Source of the DNA: an uncultured Lachnospiraceae bacterium | Lineage (GTDB): Bacteria; Bacillota; Clostridia; Lachnospirales; Lachnospiraceae | Assembly (NCBI GenBank): GCA_944376125.1 | Contig: CALWBQ010000047.1 | Span: 25,177 to 89,176, forward strand | DNA: 64,000 bases | Direction of reading: 5' to 3' | Shown here: positions 17,210 through 25,683 of the stretch, piece by piece | Position numbering within the stretch: the stretch's first letter is position 1 | Layout: each line of letters starts with the position of its first letter | Position numbers and translations under genes: made by a program | The notes under the pieces: model-generated | Told to the model about the DNA's origin: nothing | Seen by the model: the letters and a program-made list of their open reading frames with translations, nothing else | Databases searched by the model: none

Positions 17210-17238
17210 TTTATATCACAACTGTGTTTTTCTGTCAA
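17210..17238 (-). promoter_or_regulatory. Sigma-A promoter of the T-box/trpB2 transcript
   Basis: On the minus strand a perfect TTGACA (17233-17238) and TATAAA (17210-17215) are exactly 17 bp apart, one of the strongest promoters in the window. Confidence 0.9.
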
Positions 17239-17276
17239 CATTTTTTAAAATTGCCAATGATCAAACTGTTATCAAA

Positions 17277-17319
17277 AGATCCCAGCCCATCCTTCTATTT
17301 CAGGATGGAGCCAGGATCT
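17277..17319 (-). terminator. Terminator of the TRAP/uxu operon
   Basis: A long stem (AGATCC...TCCATCCT against its complement, 17277-17294 with 17302-17319) follows dctM and is followed on the minus strand by TTTTGAT. The T-run is short, but the stem is long and the position fits. Confidence 0.7.
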
Positions 17320-17363
17320 CCGCATCAGATCATCGACCTGCCTTCCCTCATGCGGAAGCAGCG

Positions 17364-18665
17364 TTACAGCAGTCCTGCCATCTGGGGAAGTCCCAGGCTG
17401 ATGACCGGCACATATGTGACCAGAAGAAGGCCGATCAGGATTGCCACATAGTACATCAGCATGTACGGCATGACTTTTGCCAGGCTGCTGTGCCCGACCT
17501 TGATCGCCACGAACAATGTATTTCCGACAGGCGGCGTGATGTTTCCAATGCACAGGTTGTACACCAGGATCAGACCGAACTGCACCGGATCCATTCCAAA
17601 GGTCTTGACAACCGGGAGGAACAGAGGGGTGAAAATCAGGATCGCTGGGGTGACATCCATAAAGGTGCCTGCGATCAGCAGAATCACATTCATAATCAGA
17701 AGGATGATCACTGGATTCTGGGTCAGCCCCAGGAGTGCCTCAGAGATCGCCTGGGGAATCTGGGTAAAGGACATTACCCATCCCAAAATATTGGAAACAC
17801 CGATGAGGAATACTACCATGCCGCTCATCTTTGCACTCTCCACTACAATGTTCCACAGAGATTTTAATGTAATATTGCGGTAGCAGATTCCCAGAATCAG
17901 AGCGTAGACTACAGCGATGGCGGAACCTTCTGTCGCTGTAAAAATGCCGGCGATAATGCCGCCGATTACCACAACGATCAGGGACAATGCGGGAATTGCT
18001 CTCAATGTGCAGACCCACAGGTTCTTCCAGTCAAACTTTCCGGGAAGCCCCTTATAGCCCTTCTTCTTTGCAATAATAATGGAAACCGCCATACAGCAGA
18101 TTGCCCAGATAATCCCCGGCACATAGCCTGCCATAAACAATGCCGCTACCGATGTCCCGCCGGCTGCCAGGGAGTACGTGATCAGGGCATTGGACGGCGG
18201 AATCAGAAGGCCGGACGGCGCGGATGCTCCGTTCGTGGCAGCACACAGGGCCTTATCATATCCCTGCTCCTCCTCACCTTTTTCCACCATGCTCCCCACT
18301 GCTGCTGCAGCTGCGGATGCGGATCCGGATATCGCTCCAAACAGGGCGTTGGCTCCTACATTGGTCACCAGAAGGGCTCCCGGCATCTTGCCCAAAATCG
18401 CCATAACAAAATCTACCAGCCGCTTTGCGATGCCGCCCTGGTTCATCAGATTTCCAGCCAGAATAAAGAATGGGATGGCCGTCAGGCTGAATTTGCTCAT
18501 ACCTACAAAGATTCTCTGAGCACCTGTCACAACTGAGACATCCAGAGGAACCGTCTGCAGAATGCAGATCAGCGATGAAATCCCGATGGCATAGGAGATA
18601 GGGACGCCGATGACCAGGAGAACTGCCAGGATTACGATAATGATCAATAATGATTGGATTGCCAT
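17364..18665 (-). CDS. dctM: TRAP transporter large permease (DctM family)
   Basis: A 433-residue protein with about 12 membrane segments. It has the DctM hallmarks FFILAGNLMNQGGIAKRL (about residues 59-76), the LLIPPSNALITY loop (about 152-163) and NLCIGNITPPVGNTLFV (about 377-393). It is the ion-coupled subunit of a tripartite importer that works with DctQ and the periplasm-type binding protein DctP encoded just upstream. The DctQ gene ends 3 bp before it, and its ribosome site lies within dctQ. It is the last gene of the uxuA-SDR-dctP-dctQ-dctM operon, so the cargo is probably a sugar acid. Confidence 0.94.
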   Translation of the reverse strand: MAIQSLLIIIVILAVLLVIGVPISYAIGISSLICILQTVPLDVSVVTGAQRIFVGMSKFSLTAIPFFILAGNLMNQGGIAKRLVDFVMAILGKMPGALLVTNVGANALFGAISGSASAAAAAVGSMVEKGEEEQGYDKALCAATNGASAPSGLLIPPSNALITYSLAAGGTSVAALFMAGYVPGIIWAICCMAVSIIIAKKKGYKGLPGKFDWKNLWVCTLRAIPALSLIVVVIGGIIAGIFTATEGSAIAVVYALILGICYRNITLKSLWNIVVESAKMSGMVVFLIGVSNILGWVMSFTQIPQAISEALLGLTQNPVIILLIMNVILLIAGTFMDVTPAILIFTPLFLPVVKTFGMDPVQFGLILVYNLCIGNITPPVGNTLFVAIKVGHSSLAKVMPYMLMYYVAILIGLLLVTYVPVISLGLPQMAGLL

Positions 18666-18668
18666 ACT

Positions 18669-19157
18669 TTACGCCTCCTCCTTTGCTTCAAAATTCCCTT
18701 TGCTGATATCTGCAATGTTCAGCAGTGTATAGATCATATTGAGCACACCGCACAGCGGGAGGACTACATAAAACACGCCGACAGCAACGCTCATCGAAGA
18801 GGTCATCTGGCCCATAGCCAATTTTGTGATCTCAATTCCTCCATATACTAGAATAACGGCAGAGAAGGCAAATGCGATCAGTTCGCCGAAGACCGCCAGA
18901 GCTTTCTGAGCTCCCTTTCCCATTCTCTCCACAATGACAGGAATGTTCATATGGCCCCTCTCGCCTGTGATCAGAGAAGCGCCGAACAGGCTGGCCCAGG
19001 CAAACAGGTAAGAAACTAGTTCCTCAGACCAGGATGAAGGGTCTTTCAAAATATAGCGGGTAAATACCTGCCAGCAGGTCAGAAGGACCATGGCAATTAA
19101 GCTGATGCCTGCCAGGACATTCAGCACCTTATTCAATACATTTCTTAATGCTTTCAT
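18669..19157 (-). CDS. dctQ: TRAP transporter small permease (DctQ family)
   Basis: A 162-residue protein with four membrane helices and the family motif TRYILKDPSSWSEELVSYLFAW (about residues 34-55), which is diagnostic for DctQ. It forms the membrane complex with DctM. It sits between dctP (17 bp gap) and dctM (3 bp gap). Confidence 0.93.
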   Translation of the reverse strand: MKALRNVLNKVLNVLAGISLIAMVLLTCWQVFTRYILKDPSSWSEELVSYLFAWASLFGASLITGERGHMNIPVIVERMGKGAQKALAVFGELIAFAFSAVILVYGGIEITKLAMGQMTSSMSVAVGVFYVVLPLCGVLNMIYTLLNIADISKGNFEAKEEA

Positions 19158-19174
19158 CTCTTCTCATCCCCCCT

Positions 19175-20212
19175 TCACTGTTCTGCCGGATACTGCTCAT
19201 TGTACGCCTGGATTGCGTCGTAAATCGGAGCCAGATCTGGATACTGGTTCAGCATATCTTCATGCATCGGCATGCAGGCTTCCTGAAAAGGCTTCGTGTC
19301 AGGGTAGAGGAAGGTTACTCCCTGCTCATTCTCAGCCCGCTCTTTTGCATTCTCTACGGCAGTGACCCATTCCTCTCTCTGCACCTGGTTTACCAGTTTA
19401 AATCCCTCTTCAAAGATTTCTCTCTCCTCCTGGCTGAGGCTGTCCAAAAAATCATTATTTCCAATCAAAATATCTGGAATCATCTGGTGCATATCGTAAG
19501 AATAATATTTGCACACATCCCCGTGTCCGTTGTCTGTCAGAGCCATCTCATTGTTTTCCGCACCATCGATGATGTGGGACTGGAGAGCTGTGTAGACATC
19601 GCCGAATCCCATCGGTGTCGCAGAGCCGCCCAAGCGCTCCATCATCTCCACATTGGTGGGAGACTGCTGCACGCGGATTTTGAGACCCCGGAGATCCTCC
19701 AGGGTCTCAATAGGCGTATCTACGGTATAAAAATTTCTCGTACCTGCATCCAGCCATGTCACTGCTTCAAATCCAGCCTGTTTGGTAGATTCAAATATTG
19801 GTCCTGTGATAGCCGGATCATCCATAGAGGCGTGGTAAGCCTCGCTTGATGCGAACAAATATGGAAGGTTAAACAGTTTGTAATTTTCGCTGAAGGTCTC
19901 CAGCAGAGAGTTGGATGCCACACAGAAATTGATGGCCCCTGTCTGGGTAAGCTGAACCATCTCATTCTGAGAACCCAGCAGCTCACTGGGGAATACCTCT
20001 ACATTGTACTTATCCCCTAATTTTTCCTCAATAAATTCTTCAAACGCAAGCAGCGCAATGTGCGTCGGGTGGTTCGTCGACTGATTGTGCCCGATGCGGA
20101 TGATCTGCCGGCTGTCTGCGGATGCCTGGCTGCTGCAGCCGGCGAGAGCACCCACAGCAGCGGCCAGCAGAATCCCTAAGGCCGCCTGATAAAGTTTCTT
20201 TTTCTTGCTCAT
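19175..20212 (-). CDS. dctP: TRAP transporter substrate-binding lipoprotein (DctP family)
   Basis: A 345-residue solute receptor with a lipoprotein signal (LLAAAVGALAGCSSQ, lipobox LAGC). Family blocks include IRIGHNQSTNHPTHIALLAFEEF, LGSQNEMVQLTQTGAINFC, and LRGLKIRVQQSPTNVEMMERLGGSATPM (about residues 160-187); the Arg in GLKIRVQ is the carboxylate-binding residue in family structures. This supports a carboxylate such as an aldohexuronate or mannonate as ligand. MSKKKKLYQ is used as start because GGAG lies 11 bp upstream; an ATG six codons earlier has no ribosome site. Confidence 0.93.
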   Translation of the reverse strand: MSKKKKLYQAALGILLAAAVGALAGCSSQASADSRQIIRIGHNQSTNHPTHIALLAFEEFIEEKLGDKYNVEVFPSELLGSQNEMVQLTQTGAINFCVASNSLLETFSENYKLFNLPYLFASSEAYHASMDDPAITGPIFESTKQAGFEAVTWLDAGTRNFYTVDTPIETLEDLRGLKIRVQQSPTNVEMMERLGGSATPMGFGDVYTALQSHIIDGAENNEMALTDNGHGDVCKYYSYDMHQMIPDILIGNNDFLDSLSQEEREIFEEGFKLVNQVQREEWVTAVENAKERAENEQGVTFLYPDTKPFQEACMPMHEDMLNQYPDLAPIYDAIQAYNEQYPAEQ

Positions 20213-20263
20213 ATCCTTACCATCTCCCATTCAACAGCATTACAAAAGGCAGCGGAATCTCTT

Positions 20264-21112
20264 TTACACCCCGGAATATGCGGAATATCCGCCGTCAATG
20301 GGGAGGCAGACGCCTGTAATAAATCCGGCTGCATCATTATTAATCAAAAACAGCACAGAGCCGACCAGCTCTTCCAGCTCCCCAAAACGCCCCATAGGAG
20401 TGCCTGCCAGGATCTTTGCCGTCCGGTCGGTAGGGGTTCCATCTTCATTAAACAAAAGCCGACGGTTCTGGTTCCCCACAAAGAAGCCAGGCGCGATGGC
20501 ATTGACCCGAATTCCAGACTTAGCAAAATAGGTGGCAAGCCACTGAGTGAAATTGACGATGGCTGCCTTTGCCCCTGAATAAGCCGGAATTTTCGTTAAA
20601 GGAGTGTAGGCATTCATGGAAGCAATATTTAAGATGTTTCCGTTTCGATCAATCATATCACCTGCAAACACCTGAGTTGGAAGCAGAGTCCCCAGCCAGT
20701 TTAAAGAGAATACAAATTCTACTCCATCCTTGTCCAGGTCAAAAAAGGTCTTGCAGTTTTCAATATCCTTTGCCTCAAAGTGGTGCTCATTGTCTGTGGT
20801 TGCCCGGGGATTGTTTCCTCCTGCACCATTAATCAGCACATCGCAGAGTCCAAAATCTGCCAGAACCTGCTCATGGACCTGATCCAGATTTGCCCGATCC
20901 AAAACATTCGCCTTGTAGGCTTTTGCGATCCCGCCTTCAGCAGTAATCTTGTCTGCCACCGCCTTGGCCGCCTCCTCATTCAGATCCAAAACAGCTACTT
21001 TCCCTCCTGCCGCTGCCAGCTTCTCTGCAAACATGCCGCAGATCGCTCCTCCTGCACCGGTCACAACGCAAACTTTTCCTGTCAGGTCTGTGTTCAATAC
21101 ATTTTTTTCCAT
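20264..21112 (-). CDS. SDR-family D-mannonate oxidoreductase (fructuronate reductase)
   Basis: A 282-residue short-chain dehydrogenase. The NAD(P)-binding motif VTGAGGAICGMFAEKL (about residues 18-33), the NNAG-type motif seen here as INGAGGNNPRAT, the catalytic Ser (IASMNAYTPL region) and the YSGAKAA catalytic Tyr-x3-Lys (about 178-184) are present. It closely resembles the SDRs that sit beside uxuA in Firmicutes and reduce fructuronate to mannonate. Its position between uxuA and the TRAP genes supports this. A different sugar-acid reductase role cannot be excluded. Confidence 0.85.
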   Translation of the reverse strand: MEKNVLNTDLTGKVCVVTGAGGAICGMFAEKLAAAGGKVAVLDLNEEAAKAVADKITAEGGIAKAYKANVLDRANLDQVHEQVLADFGLCDVLINGAGGNNPRATTDNEHHFEAKDIENCKTFFDLDKDGVEFVFSLNWLGTLLPTQVFAGDMIDRNGNILNIASMNAYTPLTKIPAYSGAKAAIVNFTQWLATYFAKSGIRVNAIAPGFFVGNQNRRLLFNEDGTPTDRTAKILAGTPMGRFGELEELVGSVLFLINNDAAGFITGVCLPIDGGYSAYSGV

Positions 21113-21189
21113 ATTGGTTCCTCCTTTATCTCAAACCTTGTGATTCTGGTTTCATTCCCGCGAAATCAGCGGGATAAGGCGCGGCAGCT

Positions 21190-22236
21190 TTATTTTGCCG
21201 CTTTTTCGCACGCCTCAAACAGCCCGTTCAGATATGCGGCTCCCAGAGCTCTGTCATAGAGGCCATATCCCGGTTTTCCGGTTTCTCCCCAGATCATCCT
21301 GCCGTGATCAGGCCGCACATACCCGTCAAATCCTGTTTCTACCAGGGCTTTTGTGATCTCATACATATCCAGCGAACCGCAGGAGGAAAGGTGAGCCCGC
21401 TCTTCAAAGGAGCCATCCTCCAGGATCTTCACATTTCTCATATGCATAAATCCAATCCGTCCCATGGCTGAATATTTCCGGACCATAGCAGGAATATCGT
21501 TGGATCTGGCGCATCCCAGAGAGCCGGTGCACAGGCACAGGGAGTTGGATGGAGAGTCTACGATAGACAGGTAGCGGTCCAAATTCTCTTCGCAGGTAAT
21601 GACTCTCGGCAGACCAAAGATCGGATACGGCGGGTCATCTGGGTGGAGTGCCATAACAATCCCGCACTCTTCTGCTACGGGAATTACCTTTTTTAAAAAC
21701 ACTTCAATATTTTTCCACAGTCCTTCTTCCCCCAGCTCACTGTAAGCCTGGATAAGGCCGCGAACTTCGTCCTGTGTATAGCTGGCATCCCATCCAGGCA
21801 GATTGATGTCATCCTTCAAAGGATCCAGGCCCTTCATCTGATCCCAATACATCACAAGGCTTGTGGAACCGTCAGCCGCCTTTTTGTCCAGCTGAGTTCT
21901 GGTCCAGTCAAATACTGGCATAAAATTATAGGTCACACACTTTACGCCGTATTTTGCACAGCGGCGAATATTCTCACAGTACGCCTCCAGATGAGCATCC
22001 CTTTTCTCTGTTCCCAGCTTAATGTCCTCAGAAACTGGGATCGACTCCACAACATCGAAGATCAGTCCATGGGCCTCACAGTCCTCTTTCAGCTTTGCCA
22101 AACTTTCCTCCGGCCAGACCTCTCCCGGCTTTACATCGTAGACTGCTGAGACGATGGAGCGCATCCCCGGAATCTGTGAAATATATTCCAGAGAAATCGG
22201 GTCGGATTCCCCATACCAGCGAAACGACATTTTCAT
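21190..22236 (-). CDS. uxuA: Mannonate dehydratase UxuA
   Basis: A 348-residue TIM-barrel enzyme that dehydrates D-mannonate to 2-keto-3-deoxygluconate. It begins MKMSFRWYGESDPISLEYISQIPGM, the classic UxuA start, and has the metal-site blocks VTYNFMPVFDWTRT, MALHPDDPPYPIFGLPRV, LCLCTGSLGCARSNDI, FMHMRNVK and YVRPDHGRMIWGE. The ATG follows GGAGG at 9 bp. First gene of the uronate operon; it diverges from the AraC regulator. Confidence 0.97.
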   Translation of the reverse strand: MKMSFRWYGESDPISLEYISQIPGMRSIVSAVYDVKPGEVWPEESLAKLKEDCEAHGLIFDVVESIPVSEDIKLGTEKRDAHLEAYCENIRRCAKYGVKCVTYNFMPVFDWTRTQLDKKAADGSTSLVMYWDQMKGLDPLKDDINLPGWDASYTQDEVRGLIQAYSELGEEGLWKNIEVFLKKVIPVAEECGIVMALHPDDPPYPIFGLPRVITCEENLDRYLSIVDSPSNSLCLCTGSLGCARSNDIPAMVRKYSAMGRIGFMHMRNVKILEDGSFEERAHLSSCGSLDMYEITKALVETGFDGYVRPDHGRMIWGETGKPGYGLYDRALGAAYLNGLFEACEKAAK

Positions 22237-22310
22237 AAGCGTTTTCCTCCTTCTATTATTGTTATCATTAGCTTACCACCTATTTTAGCGATTTTCTTCG
22301 CATATTCTGC

Positions 22311-22339
22311 TTGAAATATGGTATAAAATGCTATATTAT
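22311..22339 (+). promoter_or_regulatory. Sigma-A promoter of the AraC regulator gene
   Basis: TTGAAA (22311-22316) and TATTAT (22334-22339) are 17 bp apart, just upstream of an AGGAGG site. A short palindrome, GCGATTTTCTTCGC (22289-22302), lies between this promoter and uxuA and could be a regulator site; that is only a suggestion. Confidence 0.72.
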
Positions 22340-22372
22340 ATAAATATGTACAAAAATCAGGAGGTGTATTTA

Positions 22373-23227
22373 GTGAACATTCACAAAGACATTTTTTCTC
22401 AGCGCCAGACCATGGTGCGGAAGGATTTTGAATGCTACCACTACTGTGATATGATTCCCCCTGTTGTGGATTTTCACGAGCACGAATTTTACGAAGTGTT
22501 TTTTTTCCTCTCCGGCAATGTTTCCTACAACATTGAGGGGCGCACCTATCTCCTCCGGCCAGGAGATATCCTGCTGACTGACAACAAAGACATCCACCGT
22601 CCGGAGATCCGCCCAGGAAAGCCCTACGAGCGTTTCGTCCTCTGGATCAGCCCGTCCTATCTCGCCCAGGTAGAAACATATGGCCCCAGTCTCACTGACT
22701 GTTTTACCGACGCCAGTGCAAAAAAGTATAAGCTGATCCGGCCGGACAGTGAGCTGGTCGCTTACTTAAAAAGTATTTTAGAAAAAATCGTGGAAAACCG
22801 GGACAGCCAGAAATTTGGCAGCAGTATTCTGGAAAATATTTATCTGATCGAGTTCATGGTTTATCTCAACCGGGCGTATTTTGCAACTTCTGATCTGATC
22901 CGCAAGGATATCACCGAAAATGAAAAGATCAATGAGGTCGTGGCCTATATCAATGACCACATTTCGGAAGATCTGACTCTCGACCGGCTGGCTGATGTCT
23001 GTTTTATCAGCAAATCCCACCTCTCCCACCAGTTCAAGGTATTTACCGGTCTGACGCTTTTCCAGTTTATCATCAAAAAAAGGCTGACCATAGCCCGCAA
23101 TATGATCCGGGAAGGTGCAACCATGATGGAAGCCTGCATGCAGTGCGGCTTCAATGATTATTCCAATTTTCACAAGGCGTTTAAGAAAGAATTCGGGCTG
23201 AATCCAAAGGAATTCAAGTCCCTCTGA
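22373..23227 (+). CDS. AraC-family transcriptional regulator, uronate operon
   Basis: A 284-residue regulator with an N-terminal cupin sensing domain (DFHEHEFYEVFFFLSG and LRPGDILLTDNKDIH, about residues 35-75) and two C-terminal helix-turn-helix motifs (about 185-284; FISKSHLSHQFK and CMQCGFNDYSNFHKAFKKEFG). A GTG start at 22373 is chosen because AGGAGG precedes it at 8 bp; earlier in-frame ATG codons lack a ribosome site. It diverges from uxuA and probably controls the uxuA-SDR-TRAP operon in response to a uronate. Confidence 0.88.
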   Translation: MNIHKDIFSQRQTMVRKDFECYHYCDMIPPVVDFHEHEFYEVFFFLSGNVSYNIEGRTYLLRPGDILLTDNKDIHRPEIRPGKPYERFVLWISPSYLAQVETYGPSLTDCFTDASAKKYKLIRPDSELVAYLKSILEKIVENRDSQKFGSSILENIYLIEFMVYLNRAYFATSDLIRKDITENEKINEVVAYINDHISEDLTLDRLADVCFISKSHLSHQFKVFTGLTLFQFIIKKRLTIARNMIREGATMMEACMQCGFNDYSNFHKAFKKEFGLNPKEFKSL

Positions 23228-23266
23228 GGCGGGTTCCCGCTCCCGGAGCACCGGCATTGGTTTGCC

Positions 23267-23320
23267 GACAGAAAAAGAGCCGTCAACGGCAATCATGCCG
23301 TCGGCGGCTCTTTTTCTGTC
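23267..23320. terminator. Bidirectional terminator between araC and tRNA-Ala
   Basis: GACAGAAAAAGAGCCG (from 23267) pairs perfectly with its complement ending at 23320, with an inner GACGG/CCGTC-type pairing. Both strands read a run of five T after the GC-rich stem, so it serves both convergent transcripts. Confidence 0.9.
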
Positions 23321-23323
23321 TAC

Positions 23324-23396
23324 TGGACCTGAAGGGATTCGAACCCTCGACCTCTCGGATGCGAACCGAACGCTCTCCCAACTGAGCTACAAGCCC
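23324..23396 (-). tRNA. tRNA-Ala (anticodon CGC)
   Basis: The minus strand folds into a full 73-nt cloverleaf: acceptor GGGCTTG/CAGGTCC, D-stem GCTC/GAGC, anticodon stem TTCGG/CCGAG with loop TTCGCAT, variable AGGTC, T-arm GAGGG-TTCGAAT-CCCTT, discriminator A. The third acceptor pair is G3-U70, the alanine identity element, which agrees with the CGC anticodon. The CCA end is not encoded. A promoter lies at 23453-23481 and a terminator directly downstream, so it is a single-tRNA unit. Confidence 0.96.
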
Positions 23397-23452
23397 AAAA
23401 AGAATCCGTATTTTGATGCAGCAGCATCTGATCCTCCACTGCCATCTTGAGT

Positions 23453-23481
23453 ATTATATCACACCGGATTCCTCTTTACAA
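23453..23481 (-). promoter_or_regulatory. Promoter of the tRNA-Ala gene
   Basis: On the minus strand TTGTAA (23476-23481) and a perfect TATAAT (23453-23458) are 17 bp apart, about 50 bp upstream of the tRNA 5' end. Confidence 0.85.
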
Positions 23482-23494
23482 GTTTTTTTTGCTC

Positions 23495-24616
23495 CTACCG
23501 CTGCCGCCTCAGCACTGCAGCGATCTGCTCCATCCTGGGGAGGACAGCATCGTAAAACATCTCGTAGGATCTGCAAAAATAATTGTCTCCCATGACGGTT
23601 CCATCCCCCAATGCCCTGTGCCTGCGGCATCCGCCCCGGCACACCTGGAAATAGCGGCAGCGGCGGCATTTTTCCGTCCTGTCCAGGGATTCCTTCACAA
23701 AGGCCTCCCCCACAGGCGACCGGTCGATCTCCTCAAATCCTGTCTCATTGAGATTTCCCAGGCAAAATTGATCCAAAACGTAGAAATCGCATGGGTATAC
23801 AGAACCGTCTGCCTCCACCACATGCTGAACGGAGCAGACACCCCTCTGTTCGCAGGATTCCGGCGGATAGCCGGCTAAAATCCCGATGGCATTCTCAAAC
23901 TGACGGATATACGGCTGCACGCCGTGCTGCAAGTCTAAATACCACAGATCAAACAGTTCAATCAGAAACCTGCCGTAAACCTCCGGGCTCAGAGAATAGT
24001 CGTGTCCCCCGGGCTCCTCAGTCAGAGGATCCAGGCAGGCGATGTACTGCTGATAATGAAAGTGGTTTTTTTTGTAAAACTCATAGATCCGGCGGATTTT
24101 AGCCGCTGTCTTCGCATGAACTACGGTCAGGATATTGTACTCAACCTTGTGCCGGTTGAAACGGTCGATAGTCTCCATGACCCCGGAGAAACTCCCCTCC
24201 CCCGATGGCGTCAGCCTCTGGGAATCGTGGGTGGCCTTGACGCCGTCCACAGACACTCCCACCAGAAAGCGGTTTTCTGCAAACATCTCTGCCCACTCAT
24301 CCCCCAGCTTGTAGCCATTGGTCTGAAGAGACAGGGAGACTGAAAGATTTTTTGTGTTATATTCCTTAACTGTATCCAGAAAGTCCCTGTAAAAATCAAT
24401 CCCGATCAGGGTCGGCTCCCCTCCCTGGAAAGCAAAGCCGCAGGTTCCATCTGCGTAAGCGAGAGCTTTCTTCACCACCTGCCTCATGGTGTCCCTGGAC
24501 ATGAAACCATAGTTCTCTTTCATCCGGTTCTGAGCCACATCGCAGTAAAAACAGTACCGGCACCGCAGATTGCACATACCGGAAGAAGGTTTGATCAATA
24601 GCTGTAAAGGCGGCAT
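23495..24616 (-). CDS. Anaerobic sulfatase-maturating enzyme (radical SAM/SPASM)
   Basis: A 373-residue radical SAM protein. The cluster motif C15-NLR-C19-RY-C22 is at the N terminus, and a SPASM domain with CSVQHVVEADGSVYPCDFYVLDQFCLGN and CRRCRYFQVCRGGCRRHR follows at about residues 260-345. The order and spacing match anSME, which oxidises a Cys or Ser in sulfatases to formylglycine. Its likely client in the window is the Cys-type sulfatase at 48268-49998. The ATG at 24616 is chosen over a TTG two codons earlier by ribosome-site spacing. It is a single gene with its own promoter. Confidence 0.92.
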   Translation of the reverse strand: MPPLQLLIKPSSGMCNLRCRYCFYCDVAQNRMKENYGFMSRDTMRQVVKKALAYADGTCGFAFQGGEPTLIGIDFYRDFLDTVKEYNTKNLSVSLSLQTNGYKLGDEWAEMFAENRFLVGVSVDGVKATHDSQRLTPSGEGSFSGVMETIDRFNRHKVEYNILTVVHAKTAAKIRRIYEFYKKNHFHYQQYIACLDPLTEEPGGHDYSLSPEVYGRFLIELFDLWYLDLQHGVQPYIRQFENAIGILAGYPPESCEQRGVCSVQHVVEADGSVYPCDFYVLDQFCLGNLNETGFEEIDRSPVGEAFVKESLDRTEKCRRCRYFQVCRGGCRRHRALGDGTVMGDNYFCRSYEMFYDAVLPRMEQIAAVLRRQR

Positions 24617-24650
24617 CCTCAATTCCTCTTTTCGTATATTCTAATTTATA

Positions 24651-24679
24651 CTTTTATCAAATATGAGGGACCCTGTCAA
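24651..24679 (-). promoter_or_regulatory. Promoter of the sulfatase-maturase gene
   Basis: On the minus strand a perfect TTGACA (24674-24679) and TAAAAG (24651-24656) are 17 bp apart. The -35 lies between the stop codon of the upstream gene and the maturase start. Confidence 0.7.
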
Positions 24680-24694
24680 GTGCGCCTGGCCCGC

Positions 24695-25489
24695 CTATTT
24701 CAGCCTGGCTCTCTCCCCGCTGAACTCTGCCGCGTACCCTTCCCCCAGATAGATATCGTAATCTGCATATTCGCCGTACTCTTCCCGGAGTGCTCTCTCT
24801 ATCTCCCCCAGACTATTCACCAGATGCTGCTGCTCCTGGACAGTCAGCTTTTTCACCCTGTAATCATAGGCCAGAATACGGATGAAAAAATCGTAGAGAT
24901 CCGTCTCTAGATAGTCGGCGGCCGTCATGGAATTAGCCGTAAACCACGGTTCCTTTCGGAGCTGGTCGTACATCCGGGGTGGCGGATTTCCATCCCGGTA
25001 GGAAATATACACGTCCAGGCACATTGCCTCCTGCTCCGGAAGGATCTTCTGCAGTACCTCCCGGCGTAGCTGCTCCCCCACCGCTGACGTCGAGACGTCC
25101 ATCAGCTCCAAAGTCAGGGCCTGCTTTGCCGAGTACCGCTCTGGGTTAAGAAACCAGTGCTTATCCTGGTTGATCCTCATTGTGTGGTCGCTGATCATCC
25201 AGACTTCTGTCTCACCGTCCCGGTTGGTAAATGCGATCTCCCATTCATGGAATTTGCCTGGCTGCTCTCCCGACAGATGAGGCGTGCCTCTCGAGCTGAC
25301 GTACGTCGTGTACATCATGCTCTCTTTCGTCTCAGACGAGACCTGCTCCCAGTTTCCTTTCCCGAAAAATGCATCCAGCTCTGAGTGAAAACGAAGCGGC
25401 CAGGTCTGAAAGTAATAATAAATCAGGCCGATGCCAGCCGCTATCAGAATAAATTTAAGCGCGGTGCCGATTTTTTTTAGCCTTCCCAT
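24695..25489 (-). CDS. Membrane-anchored protein of unknown function
   Basis: A 264-residue protein with one N-terminal membrane helix (about residues 9-28, LKFILIAAGIGLIYYYFQTW) and an outside domain rich in aromatic and acidic residues. I recognise no family. The segment NRDGETEVWMISDHTMRINQDKHW suggests a beta-rich fold, and the C-terminal third (KKLTVQEQQHLVNSLGEIERALREEYG) is helical. The start at 25489 follows AAAGGA at 8 bp, against an ATG six codons upstream without a good site. The leader contains the structured repeat at 25516-25665. Confidence 0.7.
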   Translation of the reverse strand: MGRLKKIGTALKFILIAAGIGLIYYYFQTWPLRFHSELDAFFGKGNWEQVSSETKESMMYTTYVSSRGTPHLSGEQPGKFHEWEIAFTNRDGETEVWMISDHTMRINQDKHWFLNPERYSAKQALTLELMDVSTSAVGEQLRREVLQKILPEQEAMCLDVYISYRDGNPPPRMYDQLRKEPWFTANSMTAADYLETDLYDFFIRILAYDYRVKKLTVQEQQHLVNSLGEIERALREEYGEYADYDIYLGEGYAAEFSGERARLK

Positions 25490-25515
25490 TGCAGTTTCCT
25501 TTCTCATTATCTGAC

Positions 25516-25665
25516 CAGTGCGGCTCGACCACGCTGGCTTACGCAGTGCAGCTCGATTCCGCTTCGCTTCATCTCGCTCGCGGGCTTCGCCCTATGCCCA
25601 AAGACGGCAGGCGGTCAGCTTGTGCGTAAACGCCCACCGACCGCCTGCCATCTTTGGGCGCACTG
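25516..25665. repeat. Structured repeat element in the leader of the unknown membrane protein
   Basis: Two parts are visible. A direct repeat CAGTGCRGCTCGA occurs at 25516-25528 and 25544-25556 with one difference. A long inverted repeat has 21-bp arms at 25596-25616 and 25639-25659 with a single G-T mismatch and a 22-nt loop. GCAGTGC and GCACTGC also flank the whole (about 25543 and 25659). The segment between carries a run of GCTTCGC/CTCGC-type short motifs. It looks like a small non-coding palindromic repeat rather than a terminator, because no T-run follows. I see no second copy in this window. Confidence 0.7.
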
Positions 25666-25683
25666 CTCATTGCCACCGCAAAT

